12,618 nt of DNA from DUOJ01 sp041676265 (GCA_041676265.1 JBAYSE010000042.1:1-12618); one strand, 5' to 3'; counted from the stretch's first letter, positions 5,935 to 12,605 are shown. A program made the numbers and translations. The notes: generated by a model from the letters alone, not told the origin.

Positions 5935-7428
5935 GCCGGCCTCATCACAAGCGGCAATTACCTCTTTATCCCTTATTGAGCCTCCCGGTTGGACAATAGC
6001 TGTTACCCCTCTGCCGGCCATGTAGTCGATACTGTCACGGAAGGGGAAGAAGGCATCCGAGGCGAGTACAGAAGCTCCTTCGCCTTTAGACAAGGCAATT
6101 TTGAGGGCATCAATACGCGACACTTGTCCTCCCCCTATCCCTTTTGTAACACCCCCTTTAGCCGTGACGATTGCGTTACTCTTGACGTGTTTGACAACCT
6201 TCCAAGCGAAGAGGAGGTCTTCGATCTCCTCAGAGGAGGCCTCTCTTTTAGTGACCACTTCTAAATCTTCTTTTTTTAGCACGTGGTTATCGCGTTGCTG
6301 CACCAAAAGGTCGTCTCCAATAAAACGACCGGTTAGGAGGGGCGTTAAAGGAGGAATCTCACCTGTCGCGATTACCCGCAAGTTGGGCTTCTGCTTTAAG
6401 ACTTGGAGGGCCTTAGCTGTAAAGGAGGGGGCTAAAAGGAGCTCAATGAAAAGGGGTTTGAGAAAAAGGGATACCTCTTCAGTGACTTCACGGTTAAGGG
6501 TCACAATCCCTCCAAAGGCACTGAGGCTATCGGCATTGTAAGCCTTTTTAAGAGCCTCTAAAGGGGTGGCCCCTTGCGCCACGCCACACGGGGTGGCATG
6601 TTTGACAATTACACAGGCCGTTTCGCGAAACTCCCGGAGGGTCTCGACTGCCCCATAGGCGTCGTAGAGGTTGTTGTAGGAGAGCTGTTTTCCTTGCAAA
6701 GGAGGACACTCCAACAGAGAAAACTTGTCAGTTTTGGAATTCGCCTTGTAAACGGCCCCTCTTTGATGGGGATTCTCGGCGTACCTTAAAGCGAGGGGAG
6801 CTTTAGTGAACGATAAGGGTTTAAGCAGAGGAAACTCCTCCTCATTAAGATAGTTGAAAATTAGTGCATCGTAGTGGGCTGTGTGGGCAAAAGCCTTAGT
6901 GGCCAATGTCTTACGAAGATGGTATGGAACAGCCCCCTCTTCAAGTAAATATTTTTGGATTGCAGGGTAATCGGTGGGGTCACTGAGAACCGTCACCCAA
7001 CCAAAATTTTTAGCAGCTGAGCGCAGCAGGGTCACTCCCCCAATATCTACTTGTTCGCAGGCTTCTTCCAGAGTGACAGACTCTTTCTTGATAGCCTCTG
7101 CGAAGGGGTAGAGATTGCAGACGACTAAATCGATGGGGTCAATCGCATGTTTAGTTGCTTCTGCTTGGTCTAAGTGGCGACGGGCAAGGATTCCTCCGGC
7201 AATTTTGGGGTGGAGAGTTTTAACTCTTCCCCCGAAGATCTCTGGGAACCCGGTATAAGAGGCAACCTCAATAACTTTGATGCCCTCTTTTCTAAGTTCC
7301 TGGGCGGTGTTCCCGGTGGAGATGATTTCGACCTCTAGAGAGGTGAGGGTTTGGGCCAATTCTATGAGGTTAGTTTTGTCGCTGACGGAGATAAGGGCCC
7401 TTTTGATGGGGGTGGCTTCTTTGTTCAT
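5890..7428 (-). CDS. purH: Bifunctional AICAR formyltransferase / IMP cyclohydrolase
   Basis: A 512-residue cytosolic enzyme for the last two steps of de novo IMP synthesis: formylation of AICAR by 10-formyl-THF, then ring closure. The N-terminal MGS-like cyclohydrolase domain (about 9-200) has ALISVSDKT (11-19), GGRVKTLHP (66-74), QVDIGG (126-131) and AAKN (139-142). The formyltransferase domain has RYAENPHQRGAVY (215-227), the catalytic Lys-His pair in IVKHATPCGVA (274-284), SAFGGIV (303-309), KSNAIV (416-421), GGGQVSRIDA (432-441), DAFFPFRDSID (458-468) and QPGGSIRD (480-487). Full length for the family, ending in the usual VFTGIRAFLHG. The ATG at 7426-7428 has no clear Shine-Dalgarno; no other start lies between it and the first conserved residues. 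It is a single-gene unit, divergent from pheS and overlapping the E1-beta gene at its 3' end. Confidence 0.97.
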   Translation of the reverse strand: MNKEATPIKRALISVSDKTNLIELAQTLTSLEVEIISTGNTAQELRKEGIKVIEVASYTGFPEIFGGRVKTLHPKIAGGILARRHLDQAEATKHAIDPIDLVVCNLYPFAEAIKKESVTLEEACEQVDIGGVTLLRSAAKNFGWVTVLSDPTDYPAIQKYLLEEGAVPYHLRKTLATKAFAHTAHYDALIFNYLNEEEFPLLKPLSFTKAPLALRYAENPHQRGAVYKANSKTDKFSLLECPPLQGKQLSYNNLYDAYGAVETLREFRETACVIVKHATPCGVAQGATPLEALKKAYNADSLSAFGGIVTLNREVTEEVSLFLKPLFIELLLAPSFTAKALQVLKQKPNLRVIATGEIPPLTPLLTGRFIGDDLLVQQRDNHVLKKEDLEVVTKREASSEEIEDLLFAWKVVKHVKSNAIVTAKGGVTKGIGGGQVSRIDALKIALSKGEGASVLASDAFFPFRDSIDYMAGRGVTAIVQPGGSIRDKEVIAACDEAGLAMVFTGIRAFLHG

Positions 7429-7474
7429 ACTAATTATTTACCATATTTTGGGTTAAAGTAGCTAGTCTCTTCCC

Positions 7475-7503
7475 CTTTTATTTTTTTTAATGACTCGTTA
7501 CAA
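7475..7503 (-). promoter_or_regulatory. Possible promoter for purH
   Basis: Reading leftward, TTGTAA (7498-7503) and TAAAAG (7475-7480) are 17 bp apart, each matching four of six consensus bases. The spacer is A-rich. Transcription would start about 40 nt before the purH ATG. The -35 box lies on the same bases as the candidate pheS -10 box, so the two could not be occupied at once. Confidence 0.35.
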
Positions 7504-7504
7504 T
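7476..7504 (+). promoter_or_regulatory. Possible promoter for pheS-pheT
   Basis: A good -10 box, TACAAT (7499-7504, five of six), lies 35 bp before the pheS ATG, with a weak T-rich -35 (TTTTAT, 7476-7481) at 17 bp. Only a short leader would follow, so there is no room for a T-box or tRNA-sensing attenuator ahead of pheS. It overlaps the candidate purH promoter on the opposite strand. Confidence 0.35.
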
Positions 7505-7539
7505 GGCCAAAATGAAAAGGATTCGTAAAGAGGCATAAA

Positions 7540-9078
7540 ATGGAAATAGATGTACGTAGTCTGCACCCTTTAGAGATAAAAGTATTGAGACATATTAAGG
7601 GTGGACAAGCAATTACTACTCAATTGCTCATTGATGAGCTAGCTTACAGCATTGGCCATTGTAACCAAGCTCTGAGTTGGCTTTTGGCAAAAGGTCTTAT
7701 TGAAGAGACAGGACGTAAATTACGCACCCTCTATGAAATAACCCCCTTAGGCAAAGAGCAGGCGGAAGTAGGGACTCCCATGGAGAGGATTTTTAAGCTT
7801 CTTAAAACGCAAGGCCCCCACACACTGCCGGCAATAGCCGAAAAACTCTCTTTGGAAAATAGTGTGGTCGGTTCCACTTTTGGGCTCCTCTCAAAAGGGG
7901 GTAGCTGCCGTATGGCAGAGGGGAAAAGGGCAGAGGTGGTCACCAGCGAAGCGCCGCGAGAGCTGAGCATCGCTAAAGACCTCCTGAACAGGGCCCTTGC
8001 CTCACCTTTGGAGCAAGAAGAACTCACGCCTGAAGAGGCCGCATTTGTGCAGAATAATAGTAAAAAGAGGGGTTCAGCCTCCTCCGCTTTTAAAGTAGTG
8101 GAGCGCGAAGATGTGACTTATAAGGTGACGGAGGAGGGGCTTAAAACTAAAGAGGCCCTTTTGAAGGCCAATATTACCGGAGAAGAATTGGGCTCTCTCA
8201 CCTCTGCGATGCTAATCTCTGGTTCATGGAAAGGGAAAGAGTTTCGGCCTTACAACTTGAATACACCCCCCGCACGCCTCTTGCTGGGACGTAAAAATCC
8301 TTACTGTACTTACCTTGAATGGGTAAAAGACAAATTGGTCTCATTGGGTTTTGAAGAGTTTGACGGACCCCTTGTAGAGAGCGAATTCTGGAATGGAGAT
8401 GCCCTTTTTATGCCTCAATTCCACAGTGCCCGCGATATCCACGATGTCTACTATTTAAAGGACCCTGCTCATATCAAAACAATTGAGGAGCCCTACTTAA
8501 GCCAAGTAGCTCAAACCCATGAAGATGGGTGGAAAACAGGGAGTAGAGGTTGGCTCTATCCGTTTGACAGAGAGTTCACCCGTCGCCAAGTGATGCGTTC
8601 TCAAGGGACTGTTTTGTCGGCAAAACAGCTGCCAAAAGCCAAAGTTCCCGGCAAATATTTTGGTGTTGTGCGATGTTTCCGTTACGACCAAGTCGATGCC
8701 ACCCATGGAGCCGATTTTTATCAGACGGAAGGGATCGTTTTAGGACAACACGTCAACTTGAAAACTTTGCTGGGGCTCCTAAAAATGTTTGCCGAAGAGG
8801 TTGCCGGAGCTGAAGAGGTGAAATACGTTCCCGGTTATTTCCCCTTTACCGAACCCTCAATTGAGGTCCACATCAAGCACCCCACCTTGGGATGGTTTGA
8901 ATTAGGGGGCAGTGGAATCTTCCGCCCGGAGGTGACGCAGGCTTTGGGAATCGACGTCCCCGTTTTAGCTTGGGGTTTAGGAATTGACCGCATGGCCCTG
9001 ATGCATTTGGGTTTAAATGATCTGAGAGAGCTCTTTACACCGAATATTGAGAGTGTCCGTATGAGGAGAGGAAACTAA
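7540..9078 (+). CDS. pheS: Phenylalanyl-tRNA synthetase alpha subunit, archaeal/eukaryotic type
   Basis: A 512-residue class II synthetase subunit that attaches phenylalanine to tRNA-Phe as an (alpha-beta)2 tetramer. Residues 1-75 form a winged-helix-like domain (HPLEIKVLRHI, 9-19; then ALSWLLAKGLIEE). A second helical/winged region runs to about 210, an extension seen in archaeal and eukaryotic alpha subunits but absent from ordinary bacterial PheS. Catalytic core: motif 1 region GPLVESEFWNGDALFMPQ (276-293), motif 2 VRCFRYDQVDATHGADFYQ (377-395, with the motif arginine at 381), GWFELGGSGIFRPEV (451-465), motif 3 WGLGIDRMALM (478-488). An AGAGG ribosome site precedes the ATG. The stop overlaps the pheT start by one base (TAATG). 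Codon use looks like that of the neighbours, so any transfer is old. Confidence 0.96.
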   Translation: MEIDVRSLHPLEIKVLRHIKGGQAITTQLLIDELAYSIGHCNQALSWLLAKGLIEETGRKLRTLYEITPLGKEQAEVGTPMERIFKLLKTQGPHTLPAIAEKLSLENSVVGSTFGLLSKGGSCRMAEGKRAEVVTSEAPRELSIAKDLLNRALASPLEQEELTPEEAAFVQNNSKKRGSASSAFKVVEREDVTYKVTEEGLKTKEALLKANITGEELGSLTSAMLISGSWKGKEFRPYNLNTPPARLLLGRKNPYCTYLEWVKDKLVSLGFEEFDGPLVESEFWNGDALFMPQFHSARDIHDVYYLKDPAHIKTIEEPYLSQVAQTHEDGWKTGSRGWLYPFDREFTRRQVMRSQGTVLSAKQLPKAKVPGKYFGVVRCFRYDQVDATHGADFYQTEGIVLGQHVNLKTLLGLLKMFAEEVAGAEEVKYVPGYFPFTEPSIEVHIKHPTLGWFELGGSGIFRPEVTQALGIDVPVLAWGLGIDRMALMHLGLNDLRELFTPNIESVRMRRGN

Positions 9079-10799
9079 TGCCTAAGATTGAGGTTCATGA
9101 AAAACTATTTAATACACTGCTAGGTGCTACCTACAGCCATGCCGAGTTGGAAGCGATTCTGCCGGTCGCCAAAGCTGAGCTTGATGGCTACGATGAAGAG
9201 GAGAGGTTGTACAAATTTGAGCTGAACGACACTAACCGCCCTGATTTGTGGTCAGGCGCAGGGTTGGCCCGTCAATTGTCCTCTTACAGAGATAAGACAA
9301 TACCCCAATACGACTTCTTTTCAACGGCCCAAGAGACCCTAGATAGTGAAGGGCGACGACTAATTGTTCACAAGAGCGCCCAAGAGGTGCGCCCTTATTC
9401 GATTGGTTTTGCTGCTGAGGGGAAGGTTATTGACGAGGAGATCCTTCTTAACCTAATCCAGTCTCAAGAGAAACTCTGTCACAATTTTGGGCAAAAGAGG
9501 AAGACGATTGCTATTGGGGTCTACCGCTCCGATTTAATCGAATACCCGGTCCACTTTGAAGGTGTTGACCCCGATAAGGCCCACTTTGTGCCCCTCCATA
9601 TGAGTGAAGATTTAACGCTACGGCAAATATGTGAAAAGCACCCTAAGGGAATCGAGTATGGCCCCATTGTTGCCGATAAGCCCCTTTTCCCCCTCCTCTA
9701 CGAGAACCGTGGAGCAGTCCTCTCTTTCCCACCGGTCATTAACAGTGCCCACGTCGGAGCGGTTGAGGTGGGCGATGAGCGTCTCTTTTTTGAACTCAGC
9801 GGTACTATTTTAGATGACTTACTCTTAGCTGCCTCTATTTTAGCCTGCGATTGTGCCGACATGGGGTACAAGATTTTACCGGTACTCTGTGAGTACGAGT
9901 TTGACACCCCTTACGGCCGAGAGATTACCGTCCCCTACTATTACCAAGAACCGGCCGCCTGTGACCTCTCATTTCTCCGCAAAACGCTGGGAGAAGAGTT
10001 AACCAATGATGCTATAGTTTTAGCTTTGAGGAAAATGGGGGTTTTTGCGATAACTGATGAGCATAAGGTTTATATCACCATTCCCGAGTTCCGTAATGAC
10101 TTCCTCCACCCTGTCGATATCGTTGAAGATGTGATGATTGGTCATGGCCTCAACAATTTTGAGGTTGAGATGCCCAGTGAATCGACGGTGGGGCGCTTAA
10201 GTGCCGCTGAAATTTTTAGTCGCAAAGTGAAAGACATTATGGTGGGGCTCTCTTACCAAGAGATGATTTACAACTACCTTGGCTCTAAAAAAGAGTATAT
10301 CGACAACATGTTAGTCTCCGGTGAGAGCTATATTCAAATTGCCAACCCGATGAGTGAAAACTACGAATTTGTACGCCCCTCCATTATCCCTTCGTTGCTA
10401 GAGTCGGAGAGTGTGAGTGCTCACGCCCCCTATCCCCACTCAATTTTTGAGATTGGCAAAGTTGCCTTTAAAGATGAGGATGAGGTATCAGGGACTACGA
10501 CCCGTAACTATCTTGGTTTTCTTTCAGCGGGCAGTGATGCTGACTTTAACCAGCTCAATAGTGAACTCGCCTCCCTCTTCTATTTTCTGAAATGTGAATA
10601 CACTATGGAGGCACTAAAAGACCCCCGCTTTATTGAGGGGCGCTGTGGATCCCTAGTGACCAACGGGACAATTATAGGGATTTTTGGTGAGGTTCATCCG
10701 GCGGTTCTAGAAGAGTGGGGCATTACTGTGCCCACTGTAGCCTGTGAGATTGATTTAGATTTAGTGAGAACTAAGGGATTACAAAAGAGGCCTCAATAG
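9078..10799 (+). CDS. pheT: Phenylalanyl-tRNA synthetase beta subunit, archaeal/eukaryotic type
   Basis: A 573-residue beta subunit, near the 550-590 aa of archaeal PheT and far short of the roughly 800 aa bacterial form. The N-terminal EMAP/tRNA-binding-like and FDX-fold anticodon-binding domains of bacterial PheT are missing. Seen: MPKIEVHEKLFNTLLG at the N-terminus, FELNDTNRPDLWSGAGLARQL (about 47-67), the B3/B4 editing-type region (about 104-270) with QEKLCHNFGQKRKTIAIGVY and VLSFPPVINS, the B5-like domain (about 290-370) with FRNDFLHPVDIVEDVMIGHG, and a C-terminal catalytic-like domain including NPMSENYEFVRPSIIPSLLE. A GAGGAG site lies 9 nt before the ATG, inside pheS. The last 29 bp overlap the convergent lipoprotein gene. 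Confidence 0.96.
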   Translation: MPKIEVHEKLFNTLLGATYSHAELEAILPVAKAELDGYDEEERLYKFELNDTNRPDLWSGAGLARQLSSYRDKTIPQYDFFSTAQETLDSEGRRLIVHKSAQEVRPYSIGFAAEGKVIDEEILLNLIQSQEKLCHNFGQKRKTIAIGVYRSDLIEYPVHFEGVDPDKAHFVPLHMSEDLTLRQICEKHPKGIEYGPIVADKPLFPLLYENRGAVLSFPPVINSAHVGAVEVGDERLFFELSGTILDDLLLAASILACDCADMGYKILPVLCEYEFDTPYGREITVPYYYQEPAACDLSFLRKTLGEELTNDAIVLALRKMGVFAITDEHKVYITIPEFRNDFLHPVDIVEDVMIGHGLNNFEVEMPSESTVGRLSAAEIFSRKVKDIMVGLSYQEMIYNYLGSKKEYIDNMLVSGESYIQIANPMSENYEFVRPSIIPSLLESESVSAHAPYPHSIFEIGKVAFKDEDEVSGTTTRNYLGFLSAGSDADFNQLNSELASLFYFLKCEYTMEALKDPRFIEGRCGSLVTNGTIIGIFGEVHPAVLEEWGITVPTVACEIDLDLVRTKGLQKRPQ

Positions 10800-11649
10800 C
10801 GTAGCGCTCCTCTTGCCCCTCCGGGGAGTATAACCGGACAGTTGTGCTCTCTAGGGGGATAACCCCTTTCGTAAAGATATAATCGATCCGTTCGGCGATT
10901 TTTACCTCTCCCTCTATTAGGTAACTCCACGTAATTCCAGGGTCACTGAGGGCATTGAAGTGGGTGGCTCTCCAAGTGTCTCCATAGCCCCCCTCTCTAA
11001 AGTAGTCACTGCCGGGCCATCTTTCAGTACTCCTGTAGGGATGGTTGGCTGCAGTCTCAAACCAGTCTTCACTGGAGGGTTCTGCTAGGGCTGCAAATAC
11101 GATGGTGGGGGAGGCCCCGGAGGGGACCTCAATAGGGACTCCATCTTGTGGCCGCTTCATCAAGAGATTTTTGAGGTTATCATAGTTGCCGGTTTCCACC
11201 ATGGCAACCACTAGTTTAGAATGGGGATTAAAAGCGAGAATCAGCTGCCCCTTCGGCGTTTGAGTTAATTTGTAGGGGGTGATTAGCATACTGCGTTTAG
11301 CGAGACGGTAACTTGGTTTGTTGAGCCTGGAGGCGATGTAATCTAAGTGCGCTTCATGACCAATAATGGCCACTATTTCAGAGGAAGTATTCTCTAAATT
11401 GGTCAATAGTTCATCGAGTAAGGCCTCAGAAGGCTCTTGTGGCAAAGGGACAAAGAGGGCTTCAAATTTTACTAAAGGGGTCTCTTTAAGTTCTAGGGGG
11501 TACTCTATTGAGGCCAGTTTTGTAGCCACAAATGAGCTTTTCTCTGTTTCCCGAATGAGGGCTTTAGCTCTCTCATAACGGTAGGTCATACAGGAAGAGA
11601 GTCCTAAAACTACTAGGGCAATGATGAGCAAAGTAAAAAAACGCTTCAT
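10771..11649 (-). CDS. Lipoprotein with a degenerate endonuclease/exonuclease/phosphatase (EEP)-like domain
   Basis: A 292-residue predicted envelope lipoprotein: positively charged MKR, hydrophobic helix (about 4-16), and the lipobox LSSC with Cys20 as the lipidated residue. The rest resembles the EEP (DNase I/sphingomyelinase-like) fold of secreted phosphoesterases. LAEPSSEDW (188-196) aligns with the GDFN-EPS-x-DW strand-loop, GDTWRATH (223-230) with DSWR..HP, PGITW (237-241) with the family's PGxTW, ERIDYIF (253-259) with DRIDYIY, and AIEASF (284-289) with the end of the SDH-x-x-V-x-A-x-F strand. The catalytic residues appear lost: GDFN reads AALA and the final SDH reads EER. I therefore call it a probable pseudoenzyme; the fold match is from motif order, not a search. 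Its ATG overlaps the peroxidase stop by 4 bp, and its 3' end overlaps pheT. Confidence 0.75.
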   Translation of the reverse strand: MKRFFTLLIIALVVLGLSSCMTYRYERAKALIRETEKSSFVATKLASIEYPLELKETPLVKFEALFVPLPQEPSEALLDELLTNLENTSSEIVAIIGHEAHLDYIASRLNKPSYRLAKRSMLITPYKLTQTPKGQLILAFNPHSKLVVAMVETGNYDNLKNLLMKRPQDGVPIEVPSGASPTIVFAALAEPSSEDWFETAANHPYRSTERWPGSDYFREGGYGDTWRATHFNALSDPGITWSYLIEGEVKIAERIDYIFTKGVIPLESTTVRLYSPEGQEERYAIEASFVIP

Positions 11650-12116
11650 GCCTGCTCAACCTCAGCCAGGAAAGCAGCAATCTCTTCTCCGTGACTTTGG
11701 GGGGTAACCTTAGGCCATTTTTTGATAAGTTTGCCCTCTTTGTCAAAGATGTATGTGGAGCGGATTATCCCAACAGTGGTTTTCCCAAAACTCTTTTTCT
11801 CCCCCCAGGCTCCTAAAGCTTCTAGGAGTTTGTGATCAGGGTCACTGAGGAGGGTAAAATGGAGATGGTATTTCGCCTTAAACTTCTGGTGTGATTGCAC
11901 AGAGTCTCGACTTACCCCGATAATCACCCCTCCTTGACGATTTATGGCAGAGCTGTAGTCTCTAAAAGAGCACGCTTCAGCAGTACACCCGGGGGTGTTG
12001 TTCTTAGGGTAGGCGTAGAGGACAATGTATTTTCCTTTAAGGGCCTCAAAGTTGAAATCTTTATTTGTATCATCTTTTAGGACGATGTTGGCAATAGTTT
12101 CACCAATATTAATCAT
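11646..12116 (-). CDS. bcp: Thioredoxin-dependent thiol peroxidase (Bcp/PrxQ)
   Basis: A 156-residue peroxiredoxin that reduces H2O2 and organic hydroperoxides at the expense of thioredoxin; cytosolic, no signal peptide. The active site is YPKNNTPGCTAEACSFRD (36-53): peroxidatic Cys44 with Thr41/Pro42 and, five residues on, Cys49 as the resolving cysteine typical of PrxQ. GVIIGVSRDS (63-72), LLSDPDHKLLEALGAWG (89-105) and RSTYIFDKEGK (119-129, with the active-site Arg119) complete the family pattern. I start at the ATG at 12114-12116 and not at the in-frame GTG two codons upstream, because that GTG is part of the GAGGTGA Shine-Dalgarno. It follows the zinc-ribbon gene by 12 bp and overlaps the lipoprotein start by 4 bp, so all three are one operon. 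Confidence 0.94.
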   Translation of the reverse strand: MINIGETIANIVLKDDTNKDFNFEALKGKYIVLYAYPKNNTPGCTAEACSFRDYSSAINRQGGVIIGVSRDSVQSHQKFKAKYHLHFTLLSDPDHKLLEALGAWGEKKSFGKTTVGIIRSTYIFDKEGKLIKKWPKVTPQSHGEEIAAFLAEVEQA

Positions 12117-12128
12117 AGTCACCTCAAG

Positions 12129-12407
12129 TTATGACTCATCGTTAAAGAGTGAGTCAAATAGTGTGCGAGCCTCTTGTTGTGCAGAGTGGGACTCTTCTTT
12201 TAAGACAAAGAAGTCACAAAAATTAGCGACATCTTTGTAAATTACCGGTTCATCAATCCCCTCACGACACTCGTGGTAAGCCCCCGGGTCCCAGAAGCGA
12301 CAATTCAAGCAAATCTTTAGGGGGCGTGCACATGCAGAGCAGACACTGGCATACCCAATAACGGTTCCCGAGGGGATTTCTGTTTTACAAAAATGACAGT
12401 TAGCCAT
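12129..12407 (-). CDS. Small protein with two Cys4 zinc-ribbon sites, function unknown
   Basis: A 92-residue protein without signal peptide or membrane segment. Eight cysteines fall into two sets. C4-x2-C7 with C23-x2-C26 forms a classical zinc ribbon. C33-x2-C36, C47 and C64 lie in a conserved-looking block (CLNCRFWDPGAYHECREG, 33-50, and VANFCDFF, 60-67). I recognise that block from small uncharacterised bacterial proteins, but no function is known to me. The C-terminal 25 residues are acidic and probably flexible. The ATG at 12405-12407 is the last start before the first Cys. It has only AGGGG one base upstream, too close for a normal ribosome site. The gene heads an operon with bcp and the lipoprotein, which hints at a redox or stress role; that is inference. 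Confidence 0.78.
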   Translation of the reverse strand: MANCHFCKTEIPSGTVIGYASVCSACARPLKICLNCRFWDPGAYHECREGIDEPVIYKDVANFCDFFVLKEESHSAQQEARTLFDSLFNDES

Positions 12408-12413
12408 ACCCCT

Positions 12414-12443
12414 AGTGTAACAACCCCAATGGGGGTGGGGCAA
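12414..12443 (-). promoter_or_regulatory. Possible proximal promoter giving a leaderless zinc-ribbon mRNA
   Basis: Reading leftward, TTGCCC (12438-12443) and TACACT (12414-12419) are 18 bp apart, each matching four of six. The -10 ends 6 bp before the ATG, so transcription would begin on or next to the start codon. This fits the missing Shine-Dalgarno spacing but rests on weak boxes in a C/G-rich spacer. Confidence 0.22.
12421..12437. repeat. Short inverted repeat just upstream of the zinc-ribbon start
   Basis: CAACCCC (12421-12427) and GGGGGTG (12431-12437) can pair around a 3 nt loop with one mismatch, giving a G/C-rich hairpin in any transcript crossing it. The CCCC run on the transcript could instead pair with the AGGGG just before the ATG, so alternative pairings are possible. 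Confidence 0.45.
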
Positions 12444-12489
12444 GTGAAATTTAGAGGTGTAGGTTATCACAGGAGGTAGTAACATTAAG

Positions 12490-12511
12490 CATCCCCTTAA
12501 AAAAGGGGATG
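12490..12511. repeat. Perfect 9 bp inverted repeat (hairpin) in the leader region
   Basis: CATCCCCTT (12490-12498) and AAGGGGATG (12503-12511) are exact inverted copies around AAAA. In the leftward transcript it would form a 9 bp stem with a U4 loop about 85 nt upstream of the zinc-ribbon ATG. It is not followed by a T-run on either strand, so a standard intrinsic terminator is unlikely. An RNA stability element, an attenuator with another structure, or an operator is possible. Confidence 0.6.
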
Positions 12512-12542
12512 AAATAAAAGAGATATCTACTACTACTTGAAC

Positions 12543-12570
12543 CATTACCGGTTTGACCAAAACAGTAATG
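12543..12570. repeat. Imperfect palindrome at the predicted transcription start
   Basis: CATTAC (12543-12548) and GTAATG (12565-12570) are exact inverted arms. Inner arms GTTT (12551-12554) and AAAC (12560-12563) extend the dyad. It begins within a base or two of the start expected from the leftward TATAAT, so it is either an operator next to the promoter or a 5' stem-loop in the mRNA. Confidence 0.4.
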
Positions 12571-12575
12571 AGTAG

Positions 12576-12605
12576 ATTATAAGGTCTAGATAGCTAATTT
12601 TACAA
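12576..12605 (-). promoter_or_regulatory. Likely promoter for the zinc-ribbon/bcp/lipoprotein operon
   Basis: Reading leftward, TTGTAA (12600-12605, four of six) and TATAAT (12576-12581, exact consensus) are 18 bp apart. Transcription from here would leave a leader of about 160 nt with three inverted repeats before the ATG at 12407. A rightward TTGACC (12553-12558) and TATAAG (12578-12583), 19 bp apart, overlap it and could serve a gene beyond the right edge. Nothing else coding is visible between 12408 and the window end. Confidence 0.45.

Noticed and set aside
6101..6541. Open frame of 146 codons on the plus strand inside purH
   Set aside because: It is antisense to the conserved formyltransferase domain, Ser/Arg/Lys-rich, with no homology I can recognise.
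7505..7539. A T-box or attenuator ahead of pheS
   Set aside because: The leader from the likely promoter is only about 28 nt and has no T-box sequence or terminator hairpin.
7540..10799. Reading the whole window as archaeal because of PheRS
   Set aside because: Shine-Dalgarno sites, sigma70-like promoters, a bacterial lipobox, bacterial-type PurH and Hpt, and the general gene set are bacterial. Archaeal-type PheRS is known in spirochaetes.
12117..12122. GTG at 12120-12122 as the bcp start
   Set aside because: This GTG is inside the GAGGTGA Shine-Dalgarno for the ATG two codons downstream, and Bcp proteins normally begin near that ATG.
12490..12511. The perfect hairpin as an intrinsic terminator
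   Set aside because: There is no T-run after the stem on either strand; the only T/A run is the loop itself, and the hairpin lies upstream of the operon and not after a gene.
12408..12560. N-terminal extension of the zinc-ribbon frame upstream to a TTG near 12560, making about 143 residues
   Set aside because: The extension has no ribosome site, reads through the hairpins as low-complexity unrelated sequence, and the family-like part begins exactly at the ATG at 12407. The reading frame is probably open by chance.
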